NCBI GenBank assembly: GCA_037576195.1
Contig: CM075102.1
Location: 16,860,745-16,924,744 of the forward strand
DNA length: 64,000 nt
From: Phytoseiulus persimilis
Lineage: Eukaryota; Arthropoda; Arachnida; Mesostigmata; Phytoseiidae
Direction: 5' to 3'
Shown here: in pieces, positions 50,500 through 63,698 of the stretch
How the letters are laid out: each line of letters begins with the position of its first letter
Position numbering within the stretch: the first letter of the stretch is position 1
Position numbers and translations under genes: made by a program
Notes under the pieces: generated by a model
What the model was told of the DNA's origin: nothing
Seen by the model: the letters and a program-made list of their open reading frames with translations, nothing else
Database searches by the model: none

Positions 50500-50523
50500 G
50501 TTTTACGCTGTGTATTTGTTCGT

Positions 50524-51111
<588 letters not shown>

Positions 51112-51486
51112 ATGCCACCTGCAGCGAGTGGAAAGGCCGTGAAGAAGGCCGGCAAGGCCCAGAAGAACGTCCGTGCTACGGACAAGAAGAAGAAGAAGCG
51201 CAGGAGGAAGGAGTCTTTCTCCATCTACATCTACAAGGTGCTGAAGCAGGTTCACCCCGACACCGGTATCTCCTCGAAGGCCATGTCGATCATGAACTCG
51301 TTCGTGAACGACATCTTCGAGCGAATCGCCGCCGAGGCTTCCCGTCTATCTCACTACAACAAGAGGTCCACCATCACCTCTCGGGAAATCCAGACCGCTG
51401 TGAGGCTTCTCCTCCCCGGAGAGTTGGCCAAGCACGCTGTCTCCGAAGGAACCAAGGCTGTCACCAAGTACACCTCTTCCAAGTAA
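51112..51486 (+). CDS. H2B: Histone H2B (array unit 1)
   Basis: Core histone H2B, 124 residues and intronless, partner of H2A in the nucleosome. It has a lysine-rich tail ([20 protein letters not shown], then a K/R run), the fold segment [20 protein letters not shown], and the C-terminus AVTKYTSSK typical of animal H2B. The ATG at 51112 begins MPPAASGK and is the only in-frame start compatible with family length. It is divergent from H2A, with a stem-loop 27 bp after the stop. The protein is identical to the H2B at 55481. The tail, with RATD before a long K/R stretch and FSIYIYK, resembles chelicerate H2B as recalled from family knowledge; that is a recollection, not an alignment. Confidence 0.98.
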   Translation: MPPAASGKAVKKAGKAQKNVRATDKKKKKRRRKESFSIYIYKVLKQVHPDTGISSKAMSIMNSFVNDIFERIAAEASRLSHYNKRSTITSREIQTAVRLLLPGELAKHAVSEGTKAVTKYTSSK

Positions 51487-51512
51487 ACTTCGCTGTCCCA
51501 CATTTTCAAAAC

Positions 51513-51528
51513 GGCCCTTCTCAGGGCC
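51513..51528 (+). terminator. Histone 3' stem-loop, H2B unit 1
   Basis: GGCCCT-TCTC-AGGGCC, a perfect 6-bp stem, 27 bp after the H2B stop. It has the same unusual TCTC loop as the adjacent H2A of this unit, whereas all stem-loops of unit 2 have TTTC. Confidence 0.9.
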
Positions 51529-52665
51529 ACCAGAATTTACGAGATCGACTGAATCTGAATGGCGGAATTGGGTTTCAACATTGAATATAATCAGATCGAT
51601 TCCGAGGACTTCAATGACACGGGTTCTGAGAGCGCATTGGGTTCACTAGAATACTCTGGAGTTCGAAATCCATATCCTTGGGTACATCTCAATAAGTGTG
51701 TTGCTGTATCGGAACATCTCACACTGCTCATCCTACCACGGGAGGTGCTATGGCAGATCAGCGGGACTCTTTCTCCACGCTCTCTAGGCTTCTTGTTGTC
51801 GTGTTCACAAGGGCTGGGTTCTCTGTCTCCCGTTAGAGTCGCAGATCATCAAGGAGATCAGAACACGCCTTCCCCGTACTTCCCGCTTCCTGGCAAGTCT
51901 TCTGCCGTTCGGAACTTATCAGTAGGGCTCACGTTAGCAGCATACCAGAGAATATCCGCTCCCTCCGGTGATACTCTAGACTGGACTTCAATCGCATTTT
52001 GTGCTTCCAAGGTTGCTCCACTTTCCGCAAGTCTCGGCTCAACGAGCGAAGAACAATCTCTGGGAGCTCGGCGCCCCCGAGCTATGTATCCGACTTCGAT
52101 TCGCCCGCAGTCGTATCCGTCACTCTATCCTAAAGTTCTGTTCGGGAGCTCCGTGCGTATTCCATCGACCTTATCGTAAGGGCTCTGGGCCCTACTCCTT
52201 CGGTCATTGATAGGATTCTGTCTATATGTCTGAGGTCCTTTGGCATCGAACGAGGACCCTTCCACTTCACCCACGGTGTGTTCGACAGCCACCTCGCCTC
52301 TCGGCATCCCGAGTCGGTTGTACACTTTCCTTGCCCTAACCGTCACCGCATGGTAGCTGCTGTACTGCGGTGACCTTTCATGGAACGCTTGATATTTCGA
52401 ATCGAAGGAACTTCGCGTCCTTCTTGTGCGCATGCATTCTACCCTGTGTCTCCCACATTCCCTCCTACCTATTGAGATGGTTTTTCGGTCTGACGGGATA
52501 ACTTCATGGTATGTTTATCCGTGTCAACAAAATTGAAGGCCTGTTCGCGCCGGGAGTGTTTTTTGCCCAGACCATCGGATCGCCCCTTCGTGGCATCGAC
52601 GCGAAGAGTTAGTTGGCTGCATATTTCATGACTGACTGTGAGAGCGTGATCTTGCAGATCTGAGT
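51529..52665. other. Spacer between histone units
   Basis: 1.1 kb between the H2B stem-loop of unit 1 and the H3 stem-loop of unit 2. No H1-like (lysine/alanine-rich) frame is present. The first roughly 50 bp resemble the flank after the second H2B; the rest has no counterpart in the window. Confidence 0.5.
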
Positions 52666-52681
52666 GGCCCTGAAAAGGGCC
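52666..52681 (-). terminator. Histone 3' stem-loop, H3
   Basis: Minus-strand GGCCCT-TTTC-AGGGCC with the canonical loop, 21 bp beyond the H3 stop codon. Confidence 0.95.
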
Positions 52682-52702
52682 GTTTTTTGAAACATGAGTT
52701 AT

Positions 52703-53995
<1,293 letters not shown>

Positions 53996-54026
53996 GCATC
54001 AACACGCTCCGAAGCGACCCAAAAAC

Positions 54027-54042
54027 GGCCCTTTTCAGGGCC
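54027..54042 (+). terminator. Histone 3' stem-loop, H4
   Basis: GGCCCT-TTTC-AGGGCC with the canonical loop, preceded by an A-rich stretch, 32 bp after the H4 stop. Confidence 0.95.
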
Positions 54043-54848
54043 ACTAAATCCTTGAAGATCGATGTCTCCCTGATAGAGTCTTGCAGCTTCGCCTGATTTG
54101 AGAATCGCCCCGAGTCTTCCCGAGAGCCGAGCTCATTCGTTAAGTCTGCCATTTGAGATTGGCGTGCCCTCACTCCTTTCAACGACCTACTCTCCTGCTG
54201 CGTTGCTACAGTGTGTTTTCAGTAAAAACGACCGGGATCATTGAGCACCATCAGAGACTGAACTCACGAAGCGGGACGCTGAGTGACAGAACAAACTCAA
54301 TGAGATCATTCCGAGCTGGCATTCAGATATTATCGGGTTCAATCTCCGTGCCGGGAAAGCTTCCGGTCCGATGCGGACATGGAGAAGAATAACTCGTGAT
54401 TAAGACCATTTGCGGCGCCGGCAGGACGCATACAGAGCAAAGCCTTACTCTATGACAGAACTCATGATGCAGGCACCGGAGTTTCGGAATTCAGCCGTGC
54501 TTTCGCATCCTTCCTGATTCCTAAGCGACATCTCGTCAACGCAGTCTAAGATCGACGAATATCTCCCACGATTTCGCTTCCAGAAGTTGGCTTTGCCATG
54601 GGCTTACAGCGGGCATCGTCCAGGCTAGCATCCTAGTCACACATTATAGGCGCACTCAAACGAATCGCGGAAAAACGAACCTCCAATCATCTGGGCTATG
54701 TTCCGGCACCGAGAAAATCGAAAGACAGCTATTACCATATATCAACCGTGGATGCGCTCGCGCACTTTCCACAAGAGCTCCACGACCTGTAAGACCTGGC
54801 AGGCCACTCTTATAAGCTCAAGACTGAATCGATCTCTCAAATAATGGT

Positions 54849-54864
54849 GGCCCTGAAAAGGGCC
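54849..54864 (-). terminator. Histone 3' stem-loop, H2A unit 2
   Basis: Minus-strand GGCCCT-TTTC-AGGGCC with the canonical loop, 24 bp past the H2A stop. Confidence 0.95.
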
Positions 54865-54888
54865 GTTTCTTGCTTCGGATTCGTTTGT

Positions 54889-55480
<592 letters not shown>

Positions 55481-55855
55481 ATGCCCCCCGCAGCGAGTGG
55501 AAAGGCCGTGAAGAAGGCCGGCAAGGCCCAGAAGAACGTCCGTGCTACGGACAAGAAGAAGAAGAAGCGCAGGAGGAAGGAGTCTTTCTCCATCTACATC
55601 TACAAGGTGCTCAAGCAGGTTCACCCCGACACCGGTATCTCCTCGAAGGCCATGTCGATCATGAACTCATTCGTGAACGACATCTTCGAGCGAATCGCCG
55701 CCGAGGCTTCCCGTCTGTCTCACTACAACAAGAGGTCCACCATCACCTCTCGGGAAATCCAGACCGCTGTGAGGCTTCTCCTCCCCGGAGAGTTGGCCAA
55801 GCACGCTGTCTCCGAAGGAACCAAGGCTGTCACCAAGTACACCTCTTCCAAGTAA
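55481..55855 (+). CDS. H2B: Histone H2B (array unit 2)
   Basis: Second complete H2B, 124 residues, protein identical to the copy at 51112-51486 with a few synonymous changes near the 5' end and middle. It is intronless with a divergent H2A partner upstream. The 3' flank is nearly the same as in unit 1 up to the stem-loop at 55882-55897 and diverges soon after, which marks the right edge of the duplicated unit. No further histone gene follows within the window. Confidence 0.98.
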   Translation: MPPAASGKAVKKAGKAQKNVRATDKKKKKRRRKESFSIYIYKVLKQVHPDTGISSKAMSIMNSFVNDIFERIAAEASRLSHYNKRSTITSREIQTAVRLLLPGELAKHAVSEGTKAVTKYTSSK

Positions 55856-55881
55856 ACTTCGCTGTCCCACATTTTCAAAAC

Positions 55882-55897
55882 GGCCCTTTTCAGGGCC
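55882..55897 (+). terminator. Histone 3' stem-loop, H2B unit 2
   Basis: GGCCCT-TTTC-AGGGCC with the canonical loop, 27 bp after the H2B stop. Confidence 0.95.
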
Positions 55898-57037
55898 ACC
55901 ATAATCCGCGAGATCGGCTGCTCTCTTAGCTTCGGTATGCTGTTTCACGGTTGGATATCGTCATGAAAATTAGCAGTCATTCCGGGGAATCCGATGTCGG
56001 AGGCTCCGAAGGCGTCCTGATCCCACGAAAACATTCTTCAGAGCTCAAAACTATTTTTTTCTTAGAATTATATCACCTTCGAGCTCCAGAACGTAATACC
56101 AAAAGATGTTTGGCCAGACACAGACGAGTTCATCTTTTATGCGCTGAGACACCCAGCTGGTACCGAGTATTATAGAAAATATGAATGAAACTTGAAGCGT
56201 TAACGAGCACATATACGATGATGCGAGAGGGAGCAGCTGTATATCTTGAAAAAATACTAATGACCAGAAAACTTCATGGTTATGATAGTGACAAATGCCA
56301 GTGAGGAATATTCACAGTACAAAAATGACCGGTCGTTCGAGTTCCGTTGCGATTCCTGTCTGAAAATGTGACGAAAGAGCATGGAAGCGATGTGCCTCAA
56401 GTGTAGCGGGAGAGAAACCTCTGCATCTGCTCCCGGACGGCAAAAGACCCGCGGAATCGAACTCGACGGGGATAGGACCGCCAAGACGATTCTCCGAAGC
56501 AAACGGATGTTTACCGGGAAAACTGTAAGGTTTATAGGCATTCATGGAGAACACGGAGCGTCGCAACGACCTTCATCTTCATGTACGGTTCTCGCGTCGT
56601 GTTTGCATGCCAATAGTGTGAGGAAATGGTCGGCAAATATCCATTCATTCAAACACTCATTCATGATCATCATGGTCGGCTGGCGCGTTGTCATGGAATT
56701 GTTGCTTGAAGGCGTTACCTCCTTTTCCAGGCAGCCGGGTACCTAGGTGCCTGTGGCTTCATATTGTCGTCGAACGGAGTTCGCGTCGTTGCACGAGGAT
56801 CCCAGTTGTTTTCGTCGAACGTGAGGCACTTCTGGCCTGCGCTCCTCCTCAAAGCAAGAGCTCGAAACCATAGGACTTCTTCCGGCGGAGAGTCATTTCG
56901 GCGAGCGGTGAGTTCGGAAATCGGTCCGGTGGGGGAAGGACCGAGCCGAGCTTGCCCGTCTCTTCGCCCACATGTGAGTTTTTGTAAAGCCGCGGATATT
57001 ATGATGATCGGCTTGCGTTCTCGGGTGATCATTCAGG

Positions 57038-58300
57038 CTACGAAGCTTGCTGCTCTATTTCACTGAATATCCGGTGGGAGAAGGGGCCTCTCAATCCTAT
57101 CAAAGATAACTTCTGAAATAAGTCGACGGCTATCTCTTCGAGTCTGAATGTGTTGACTCTCATCGATACAATATTCAAGAACTCACACGTCTTCCCCAGG
57201 ATCAATCAACCGCCAGATAGATAATGTGCTGATCTTTCCCATGGAAATAATATGGAAGTTTGAATGACTGTATGAGCGCGGCTATCAGAATCGCATTGAA
57301 TGTAGGCGAATGAAGAAAAGAGCTTTTAACGTACATTAATTCTCGTCGAGTATAGTTTCCATCAATAACAAACCGGAAACGAGCACTCAGCTTTGGAGAA
57401 CATACAATCATCTGGACTGGGATGGCAATCACAAAGCAGTCCCGCTTTGAACGCTCCACAGCAGACTCCTTTCACAAGTTTCGGCTTTCGAAATCCGCCT
57501 TGAGATAGTTTCGGATCTGCCGCTCGGAGACATATCAGAACGCAGATTTTGTTTTATCTCCTCGGAATATTGGAGAATGATCCGCTGTATACTTTCGAAA
57601 TGCGGTCTCAAGTTTCACGGCCGAGGTCTCTTGCGAGAGGCTTCTGATACCTGGAATTCCGTGTCGTTCTTTCCCGGCTCGCGAAGAAGCCCTATCTTAG
57701 AATTGAAGTCTCCGATGACACCGACCATGTGCACCGGGCAATCTCTGGATGGGACGAGGCTCCCATTCAAACTAAGAGCGTAGCACGGTTTGGAATTGAG
57801 ACGGGTCTCGTCCCTTGATTGTTCACTACCCCCTCCAGCGTTCTCTTTGGCGTTGAACCACTTGCTCCCGAGCACCAAGCAGATGAGCGAACTCACGATC
57901 AGTAAGCAACAAAACACGGCGAAGATCATCACTATCCTCCTGAAAGTTTGAAGTCGCGATTGACAGTATGGTGCAGATGAAAAATCAGCTGAAAATATGT
58001 TTCGGTGGGCGGTATCGATTCGGTTTGGAAGGAGACGCTGGGTTCGCATTGTACTCACCGATTGGTCTTCTGATGTTCGGGTTCCCCGATATTCAGCGTC
58101 GTAGTTGGGTGGGGCATCGGAACATGGCTCGAAGTCGAGCCTTGATTCGAACGTGGAGCCATTCTTGAATGATCCTCCGTGCGACACAGTCGTTCGCGTT
58201 CTCTGGTGTTGCGTTGTACGCAGTTCTCGCGGGAGACAAACAGTGCCTCGAGGTGAGATGGATGTGGGGCACGTGGACATCTGTTGCAATCGGCTGACAT
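57038..58300 (-). CDS. Candidate single-pass membrane protein, 5 exons
   Basis: Spliced model: 58059-58300, 57651-57939, 57433-57584, 57187-57267 and 57038-57143, giving 289 codons. Each junction keeps phase. Donors are CG|GTGAGT, CAG|GTATCA, TT|GTGATT and GT|GTGAGT; introns are 119, 66, 165 and 43 bp. Exon 1 encodes about 80 polar residues (MSADCNRCPRAPHPSH...). Exon 2 opens with a clear membrane segment (IVMIFAVFCCLLIVSSLICL), then a polar region with two cysteines. With Arg-Arg before the helix, a type II topology is likely. A TATAAAA lies at 58440-58446. The last two junctions are least sure: the final intron is very short, and an alternative acceptor near 57119 would end the protein early. 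An overlapping frame at 57330-57459 is an alternative third exon. I do not recognise the family; gene existence is inferred from the helix plus phase-consistent splicing. Confidence 0.45.
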
Positions 58301-58439
58301 TCAGCGAGGAGTAGATTGTATCTAACGCTTCGCTCACATTTTTATCAATAGTTGTATAATTTCCACTGAGGCCTGAGTATGATCACTCGCATCACCAATG
58401 TCGCACAGGTGGAACTGCCAGAGTCGATTCCGTTTCATG

Positions 58440-58446
58440 TTTTATA
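58440..58446 (-). promoter_or_regulatory. TATA box for the membrane-protein candidate
   Basis: Minus-strand TATAAAA within CGTTTATAAAAC, about 140 bp upstream of the proposed ATG at 58300. The same bases read TATAAA on the plus strand, so direction is decided only by the gene model. Confidence 0.35.
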
Positions 58447-59989
58447 AACGCTTGGACTCTTCCGGATTAACTCATGGTACGATCTTCTCACAAGAGCCGT
58501 CGATGTATGCTCCTCGACGTAACAAGCAGCGCGAATCAGAGCGAGCGGTATTTTATCTCAGAGTGTCTGTCCATATTTACCGCACTGCTCCAAAAGTTGT
58601 CACCATGAGGGAGCGAATGTTGACAAACGGCACCCTGCAGACGTCGAGTCGGATTATAGGGAAATTCTCGAATGGTCGTTTTCATTTACATCGAAATGTT
58701 GGGTGGCCCGCTCGAGCGTTCCTAGAGCCTCGGAAAGTTGCCCATCCCTATCTCTGATGGCAGCTATTTCCAGTAGATACCAATCCCCCGTTCGGAGTTG
58801 TCAGAGACAGCATTGAACATGGTACACGGTTCGCCACGAGGGGGAGAGAAACCTCTCGAAACTGGAACGAGCCTCATCAATTCCCCCTGTCTGTGCGTTC
58901 AGGATGCGGGTGATATTCTCTCCTCCAGAAGGTATACAGCCAAAGGCGTATCCAGCTCAAGCTGCGCCCGAGGGAAACCGGCGAAAGTTCGCCCCCTCCC
59001 TTTCCCACTGAACGCGCACGAAAATTCCGTGGCAGATGTGAAGAGATGTTTGAACTTGGAAATGAGATCATGTTCACTCAATATTATCACTACACTGTGG
59101 GCCTTGGATGCAGCGATACTTCTGTTCATTAGTTTGGGAGATGAATTGGGTTCATTTCATCGACTTGGGTCTCAGGCTCCTCAGCTCTGCGCCCGTGCCT
59201 GCGCGCCCCATCAACTTAGCTCCCGTGATCGTCAGCTAATCGCTAGGTGCTATGATACCCTTCAAGCATCGTTCTGTCACTTTTTCTGTCAGTCTCGAGG
59301 TTATGGAGCTCGTTTCCAGACTAACTAGATTCAACAACCGTTAGCTCCGAGCGGCAGTCTCAAATCGCGTTATTCGAGCGAAGTCATGAGATCGGTCTGT
59401 AGGAGAAGGAGGACAGAGATCCCTCAATTCGAGTACCCTAAAATCTGAAAGATGAGGAACTTCTTTTTTTACTGTAAACATGACTGGAATTTCAGTAGGG
59501 TGCACGCATGTGCATCCCGACAATATTTGGAATTAATTAAATTTCATGGATGACAGTGAATTCTGGGTATATATCTATGGTTGAAAGAGCATTCCCTTAT
59601 CCCTCAGATTTCAGGGTGATTATCAATGGCAGTCGAGTACTATTCTGTCGACCCGACTTTCTTGTTGTCGTTGTTGACGTCCTCTTCCTGTGAAAGAGAT
59701 CGGAGGCATTTTTCACGTGTTTGTGACACCATTGTCGTTTTCAGGATCGTGATTCGATCAACGAAATTTGTTCTGTAGTGAGGGCGTCTCCATCGCCAAT
59801 TTTCGTTGGAGACGTTGAGAAGATCAAGTCTTGGTAGCATACACATGGGAAGGCTGTCTCAACTCTCCACAGAAAATGATATCACACCACCGAAGGCTTC
59901 ATCGTCTTACATAGTGATACTACTCAATGTTTCGTTCATCGGATGAAATTTCTCTGCAACGATCATACTTACCCTGTGGTGCCGCCTAT

Positions 59990-60230
59990 ATCGAGCTCCA
60001 CGTATAACGAACCTCGCCTATAACGAGCCCCACGTGTAACCAACCTCGCCGATGACGAGCATGAAGTACCAACCCCCCACCTGAAATTCGTTATACGTCG
60101 GGTTCGTTATCAGCGAGGTTCGTCATTCGTGGGGTTCGTTATCGTTGAGGTTCGTCATTCGTGGGGTTCGTTATCGTTGAGGTTCGTTATACGATGTCAG
60201 ATTTGCGGTTCGTTATACGCGGTACTTTTT
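59990..60230. repeat. MITE-like GTTCGTTAT repeat cluster
   Basis: The left half has repeated TATAACGAACCTCG words and the right half their reverse complement (GAGGTTCGTTAT), giving an inverted layout. In the right half a 32-bp unit is perfectly duplicated at 60115-60146 and 60147-60178, with a partial third copy to 60190. AACCTCGnTATAACGAAC is typical of pogo/Tigger-type mariner ends, so a non-autonomous derivative with internal expansion is likely. No coding capacity. Confidence 0.6.
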
Positions 60231-61218
60231 CTTCGAGGATGTGCACGTGTTCGAAAGCGTTGCGGTATGCTTGACGGGCTTCCCAAGACAACCCGCTGTC
60301 GTGTTGTCCAGAAGACAGATATTGATAGAGGCATATGAACGTTCCTATACGTTCTATTCCTCTTTTCGTGACCTTTTTTTAAGTAAACCTTTCCGTCTGT
60401 TGTCATCGGCCGACATGGGAGCACGCTGTGTGCTCTACGGTTCGAATGAAAACTCAGTCGTCTACTAGTATCTCAAACGCCCTCATCCAAACCGAACATC
60501 ATTATATCTTATTTGCTATGTAACAAGAATGAAATTCGAATCAGATTCAAAGGGTTTAGCCGGATAAGGTAGGGTCGGGTGCCCCACCTCGACGGATCTT
60601 CCTAGAAACAGCAGGATCGTGTTCCCCATGTGGAAAAAACGTATCCCTGGAGTTTTCAGCCTTTTCCGTTACCTAGATCCAAAACTATTAACATTGATTG
60701 AGAATAGTTCATTTGAGTCCGCATGGTCGAGAGAAAACTTGGAATCATTATATCTCGAGAACCACGGGGCGTACAGCGTCGAACGACTTGTTGGGAAGCT
60801 CTTCGAGGGCTATCTTTTCATGTAGCCAGTTGTTGGATCGCATGATTCCGAAGGCATTGAATGCTGAGAGTTTCTCAATTTAGATGGTTTGTACCCTTCC
60901 CGTGGCCGGACAAGAATCGGCGAAAACCAGAATGTAGTCCCGAGTGCCCTCTTCCTACTCAAGAAGTTTCATCCCAAATCGAAGCTTAGCCTTCGGAGTT
61001 ATCGCTCCGAGTAGTTAACCGACCAGAGCCCTCTTTGACTTTGGAGCCCGGAAATTCGACCCGAATGCGCTTGAAACGTCCAAAAGACTGCAAGAATCGC
61101 TGAGCCACATCCGGGAGGTTTTTTTTTCTCCTTCGCTTTCTCTCTTGAGGGATCCTCAACCCTCGAGATCGCGAGATCGTCTGATTTTCACTCGGGATCG
61201 GCAAACGATGCGACGATC

Positions 61219-61554
61219 TTGAGGGCTGTCTTGAGGATCCCTGCTCGCTCGTTCCTCCTGGGACCGAACGACGCTCTGGTCGTCGACCGTGGATTCAGAG
61301 ACTCCGTGGACTTCATGCAAAGTCTCTGCTTCCAAGTTTTCATACCAACCGTGAAAGGCAAAGGGAGCAGTTGTCGCACAACGGAGCCAACGCCTCCCGC
61401 TTGGTGACGAAGATCCGGTGGATTGTTGAAGCAGGACACGGCAGAATCTCTGAACTCTGCATACTCCTACACAACGCTGTCGACAACAAGATGCTCCCAA
61501 AAGTTCAAACCATCTGCCGAATCCTTGTGTATCTAGGAAATAACGTTGTACCGT
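61219..61554 (+). pseudogene. DDE transposase fragment, left arm
   Basis: The frame from 61219 gives NDALVVDRGFRDSVDF, matching the central D...RGFRD block of DDE_Tnp_4-like (Harbinger-type) transposases common in arthropods. A frameshift follows near 61355. The next frame gives GANASRLVTKIRWIVEAGHG, with the third acidic residue Glu at 61428-61430, and then LLHNAVDNKMLPKVQTICRI. About 110 residues of the C-terminal catalytic region remain; the N-terminal part and first Asp are not recognisable. It is inactive because of the frameshift and truncation. Confidence 0.75.
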
Positions 61555-61563
61555 TCCGGCGAT

Positions 61564-61799
61564 TTCAGCGATTCGGCCGCGTACTGCTTCAACAATCCAC
61601 CGGATCTTCGTCACCCATTGGGAGGCGTTGGCTCCGTTGTGCGGCAACTGCTTCCTTTTCCCTTCCGGGCTGGCATGGAAACTTGGAATCCGAGACTTCG
61701 CATGAAGTCTACTGAGTCTCTGAATCCCCGGTCGACGACAAGAGCGTCGTTCGCTCCCGGGAGGAACAAGAGAGCGAGGTTCCTCAAGACAGCCCTCAA
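61564..61799 (-). pseudogene. DDE transposase fragment, right arm
   Basis: The inverted copy of the same fragment. It reads NDALVVDRGFRDSVDFMRSL in one minus frame, then, after a frameshift at the equivalent place, NGANASQWVTKIRWIVEAVR. Similarity stops at the spacer, so this copy lacks the last part still present in the left copy. It has no start codon and no intact catalytic triad. Confidence 0.75.
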
Positions 61800-63225
61800 G
61801 ATCGTCGCATCGTTTGCCGATGCTGAGTAAAGATCGGAAGAAAGCGATCTCGAGGGTTGGGGACACCTCAGGAGAGAGAATGAGGCAGGGAAAAAATAAC
61901 TCCCGGATGTGGCTCAGCGATTTTTGCAGTCTTTTGAACGTTTCAAGCTCGTTTGAGTCGAATCTCCGTTCTCCTAAGTCATTGAGGGGTCTTGTCGGTG
62001 ACATACTCGGAGCGATAACTCCGAAAGCTAAGCTTCGATTTGGATGAAACTTATCGAGTGGGAAGAGGGCACTCGGGGCTACATTCTGGTTTTCGTCAAT
62101 TCTTGGCCGGCCACGGGAAGGGTTTAAACCAGTGATTCTCAACCTTTTTTCCGCCGTGCACCTCCAAGTCCACGAGGGAAGAGTCATGCCTCCCCGCATC
62201 CCATTATGGATTTACAATATAACATATGTGATTCAGCTCCCGATTGAGGCTGTTTATTGGATATACCGGTGTGGGTATAGAGTTGAATTAGAATATGACC
62301 AGAATCAAAGAAAACATCATCGGTGAGAATTTCGCTCTTGTGATTGGCTGCGCAGATCTTGGATTCGCGGCGCAATGTTCGACGGCTTCAGCCTGGAAAC
62401 ACCTCGACTGAAGTTTTCCAACCGATTCTTCTTCTTGGCAAGGAGGTCGCACGAGGTACGACGAGGCGAAATGAGTTGTCTTCCGCCATGCGAGAGCGCT
62501 CCAATTTGGATACTTCCCTGAGAGCCACTCATTGAGCCACAGAAGCCTCTGCGCCGTAATACTGTCAATACTTTTGAAGAGACCAGATCCGACGCATCGC
62601 AGGGTTCTCAGCAGTGAGGTTGAGAACCTTACGTTTGGGAAGTGCGAGGAATCGAGTTTGGTAGAAGATTGTAACCGGAGATTCTGCCCAGCTTACGGAT
62701 CGGAGTAAAGCGCATTTTCGCGCAAAGAGATGCCATTTTAGAGACTGCTTAGAGGAGTCGATTCTCGGCCGATCGACGCAAATAAAAAAGATGCGTCAGC
62801 CTTCCAGCTATTGATTGCAAAAAATACATTATGAGCAGAAGAAGGAAAAGTTAGAAAATTCCCGACTTACGTTGACCAACCTGTATTCCCGGAACTCTGC
62901 CAGGTCCATCCCAGTGAAAGCTCAAAGCGGAAGCTCTACCAACGCAAAATGGCCCAGGAGACGAGGAACCAAGGGCCGTCTCGCTATCCTCAAGCATTGA
63001 TACTGAGATTCATTGAAGCACCTATTGAGCATTGCGGATACGTACTCGTTGTTGGAGATTCGCATCGCTTAGCCGATTCGACTTGAGCGCGTGCATCATG
63101 GTTGCGTAGGGAAATGATCGTTCAACCTAAGCGCTGGACGGCACCACCGTGTTGAATTCCCTGCAGAGAGCTAAGATGTGTTTGTGACGGAGAAGCATGG
63201 TGAGCACGGTGCTCGAATCGTGAAA

Positions 63226-63637
63226 TTACTGCCACATGAGGCTCTCTGCGGGCTCGGGCGGCGTCATCCAGAAGGGCACTGTGGCTGACGACGATGATGC
63301 TGCTGACACCTCCACGGGCTCTACGTAGAAGTTGGAGTAGTCGTTCTTCGGCGGGTGAGAAACTGGACTCGCATGGTTCCGTTCCACTCCATGGCAGTAT
63401 AGAGGAGCCGAACGGATCGAGGGGAGCATACGGAGCACCTCCGAAACAAGTGCGTCGACGGCTGCCCCGTCATATGAGATTGTCTGATAGAATCGCCGTC
63501 TTACGCTCAATTTACGCACGTTCGAGAGACTCAGACGACTCCGACGGAACAGCGCGTCGGGTTGGAATCGCGTCTCCGCAAGCCCGTTCCAGTATGACAC
63601 GCTTGTCCTTTGATTGCGTTTTTCGCTGCTTTCCCAT
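63226..63637 (-). CDS. Candidate two-exon gene, 117 residues
   Basis: Exon 1 (63520-63637) starts at an ATG in good context (AACATGG) with a basic N-terminus (GKQRKTQSKDKR). It ends in phase 1 at GAAC|GTGCGT. A 58-bp intron ends at GGGGCAG, and exon 2 (63226-63461) continues in frame to TAA. Exon 2 shows strongly G/C-ending codons over its last 40 codons and ends in an acidic, aromatic, proline-rich tail (KNDYSNFYVEPVEV ... ESLMWQ). A TATAAG at 63693-63698 lies about 56 bp before the ATG. There is no signal peptide or membrane segment, so a cytosolic or nuclear protein is likely. The family is unknown. Alternatively exon 2 belongs to a larger gene with a different upstream exon. Confidence 0.4.
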
Positions 63638-63692
63638 GTTGCTCGGACGTCGAGCAGTATTTGCGAAGCGGGAAGAGCAAATAAGATCACTT

Positions 63693-63698
63693 CTTATA
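63693..63698 (-). promoter_or_regulatory. TATA box of the 117-residue candidate
   Basis: Minus-strand TATAAG in GCCATATAAGAAG, spaced to give a leader of about 25-30 nt before the ATG at 63637. Confidence 0.4.

Larger units (their letters stand above)
60885..62131. mobile_element. 1.25-kb palindromic (fold-back) transposon remnant
   Basis: Two arms of about 570 bp, 60885-61454 and 61564-62131, are imperfect reverse complements around a 109-bp unique spacer. For example TTCCCGTGGCCGG at 60898 meets CCGGCCACGGGAA near 62107, and the sequence around 60960-61010 pairs with 62012-62060. The arms differ by scattered substitutions and small indels, so they are not a recent perfect duplication. Each arm carries a fragment of the same DDE-type transposase reading toward the spacer. 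This is best read as two inverted copies of one element, or a fold-back derivative, now non-coding. No target-site duplication could be identified. Confidence 0.85.

Noticed and set aside
57651-57800. VIGDFNSKIG resembling the GDFN motif of LINE endonucleases
   Set aside because: No other endonuclease motif lies nearby, the segment directly follows a membrane helix in the same exon, and the match is only a few residues. Treated as chance.
59965-59976. ATACTTACCCTG, like the 5' end of U1 snRNA
   Set aside because: Downstream bases do not follow U1 and no snRNA promoter or fold is evident.
61156-62199. 347-codon minus-strand open frame, the longest in the window
   Set aside because: It runs through the right arm, the spacer and the left arm of the palindrome, entering the transposase in shifted and antisense frames. 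Only a short middle part is real (decayed) transposase.
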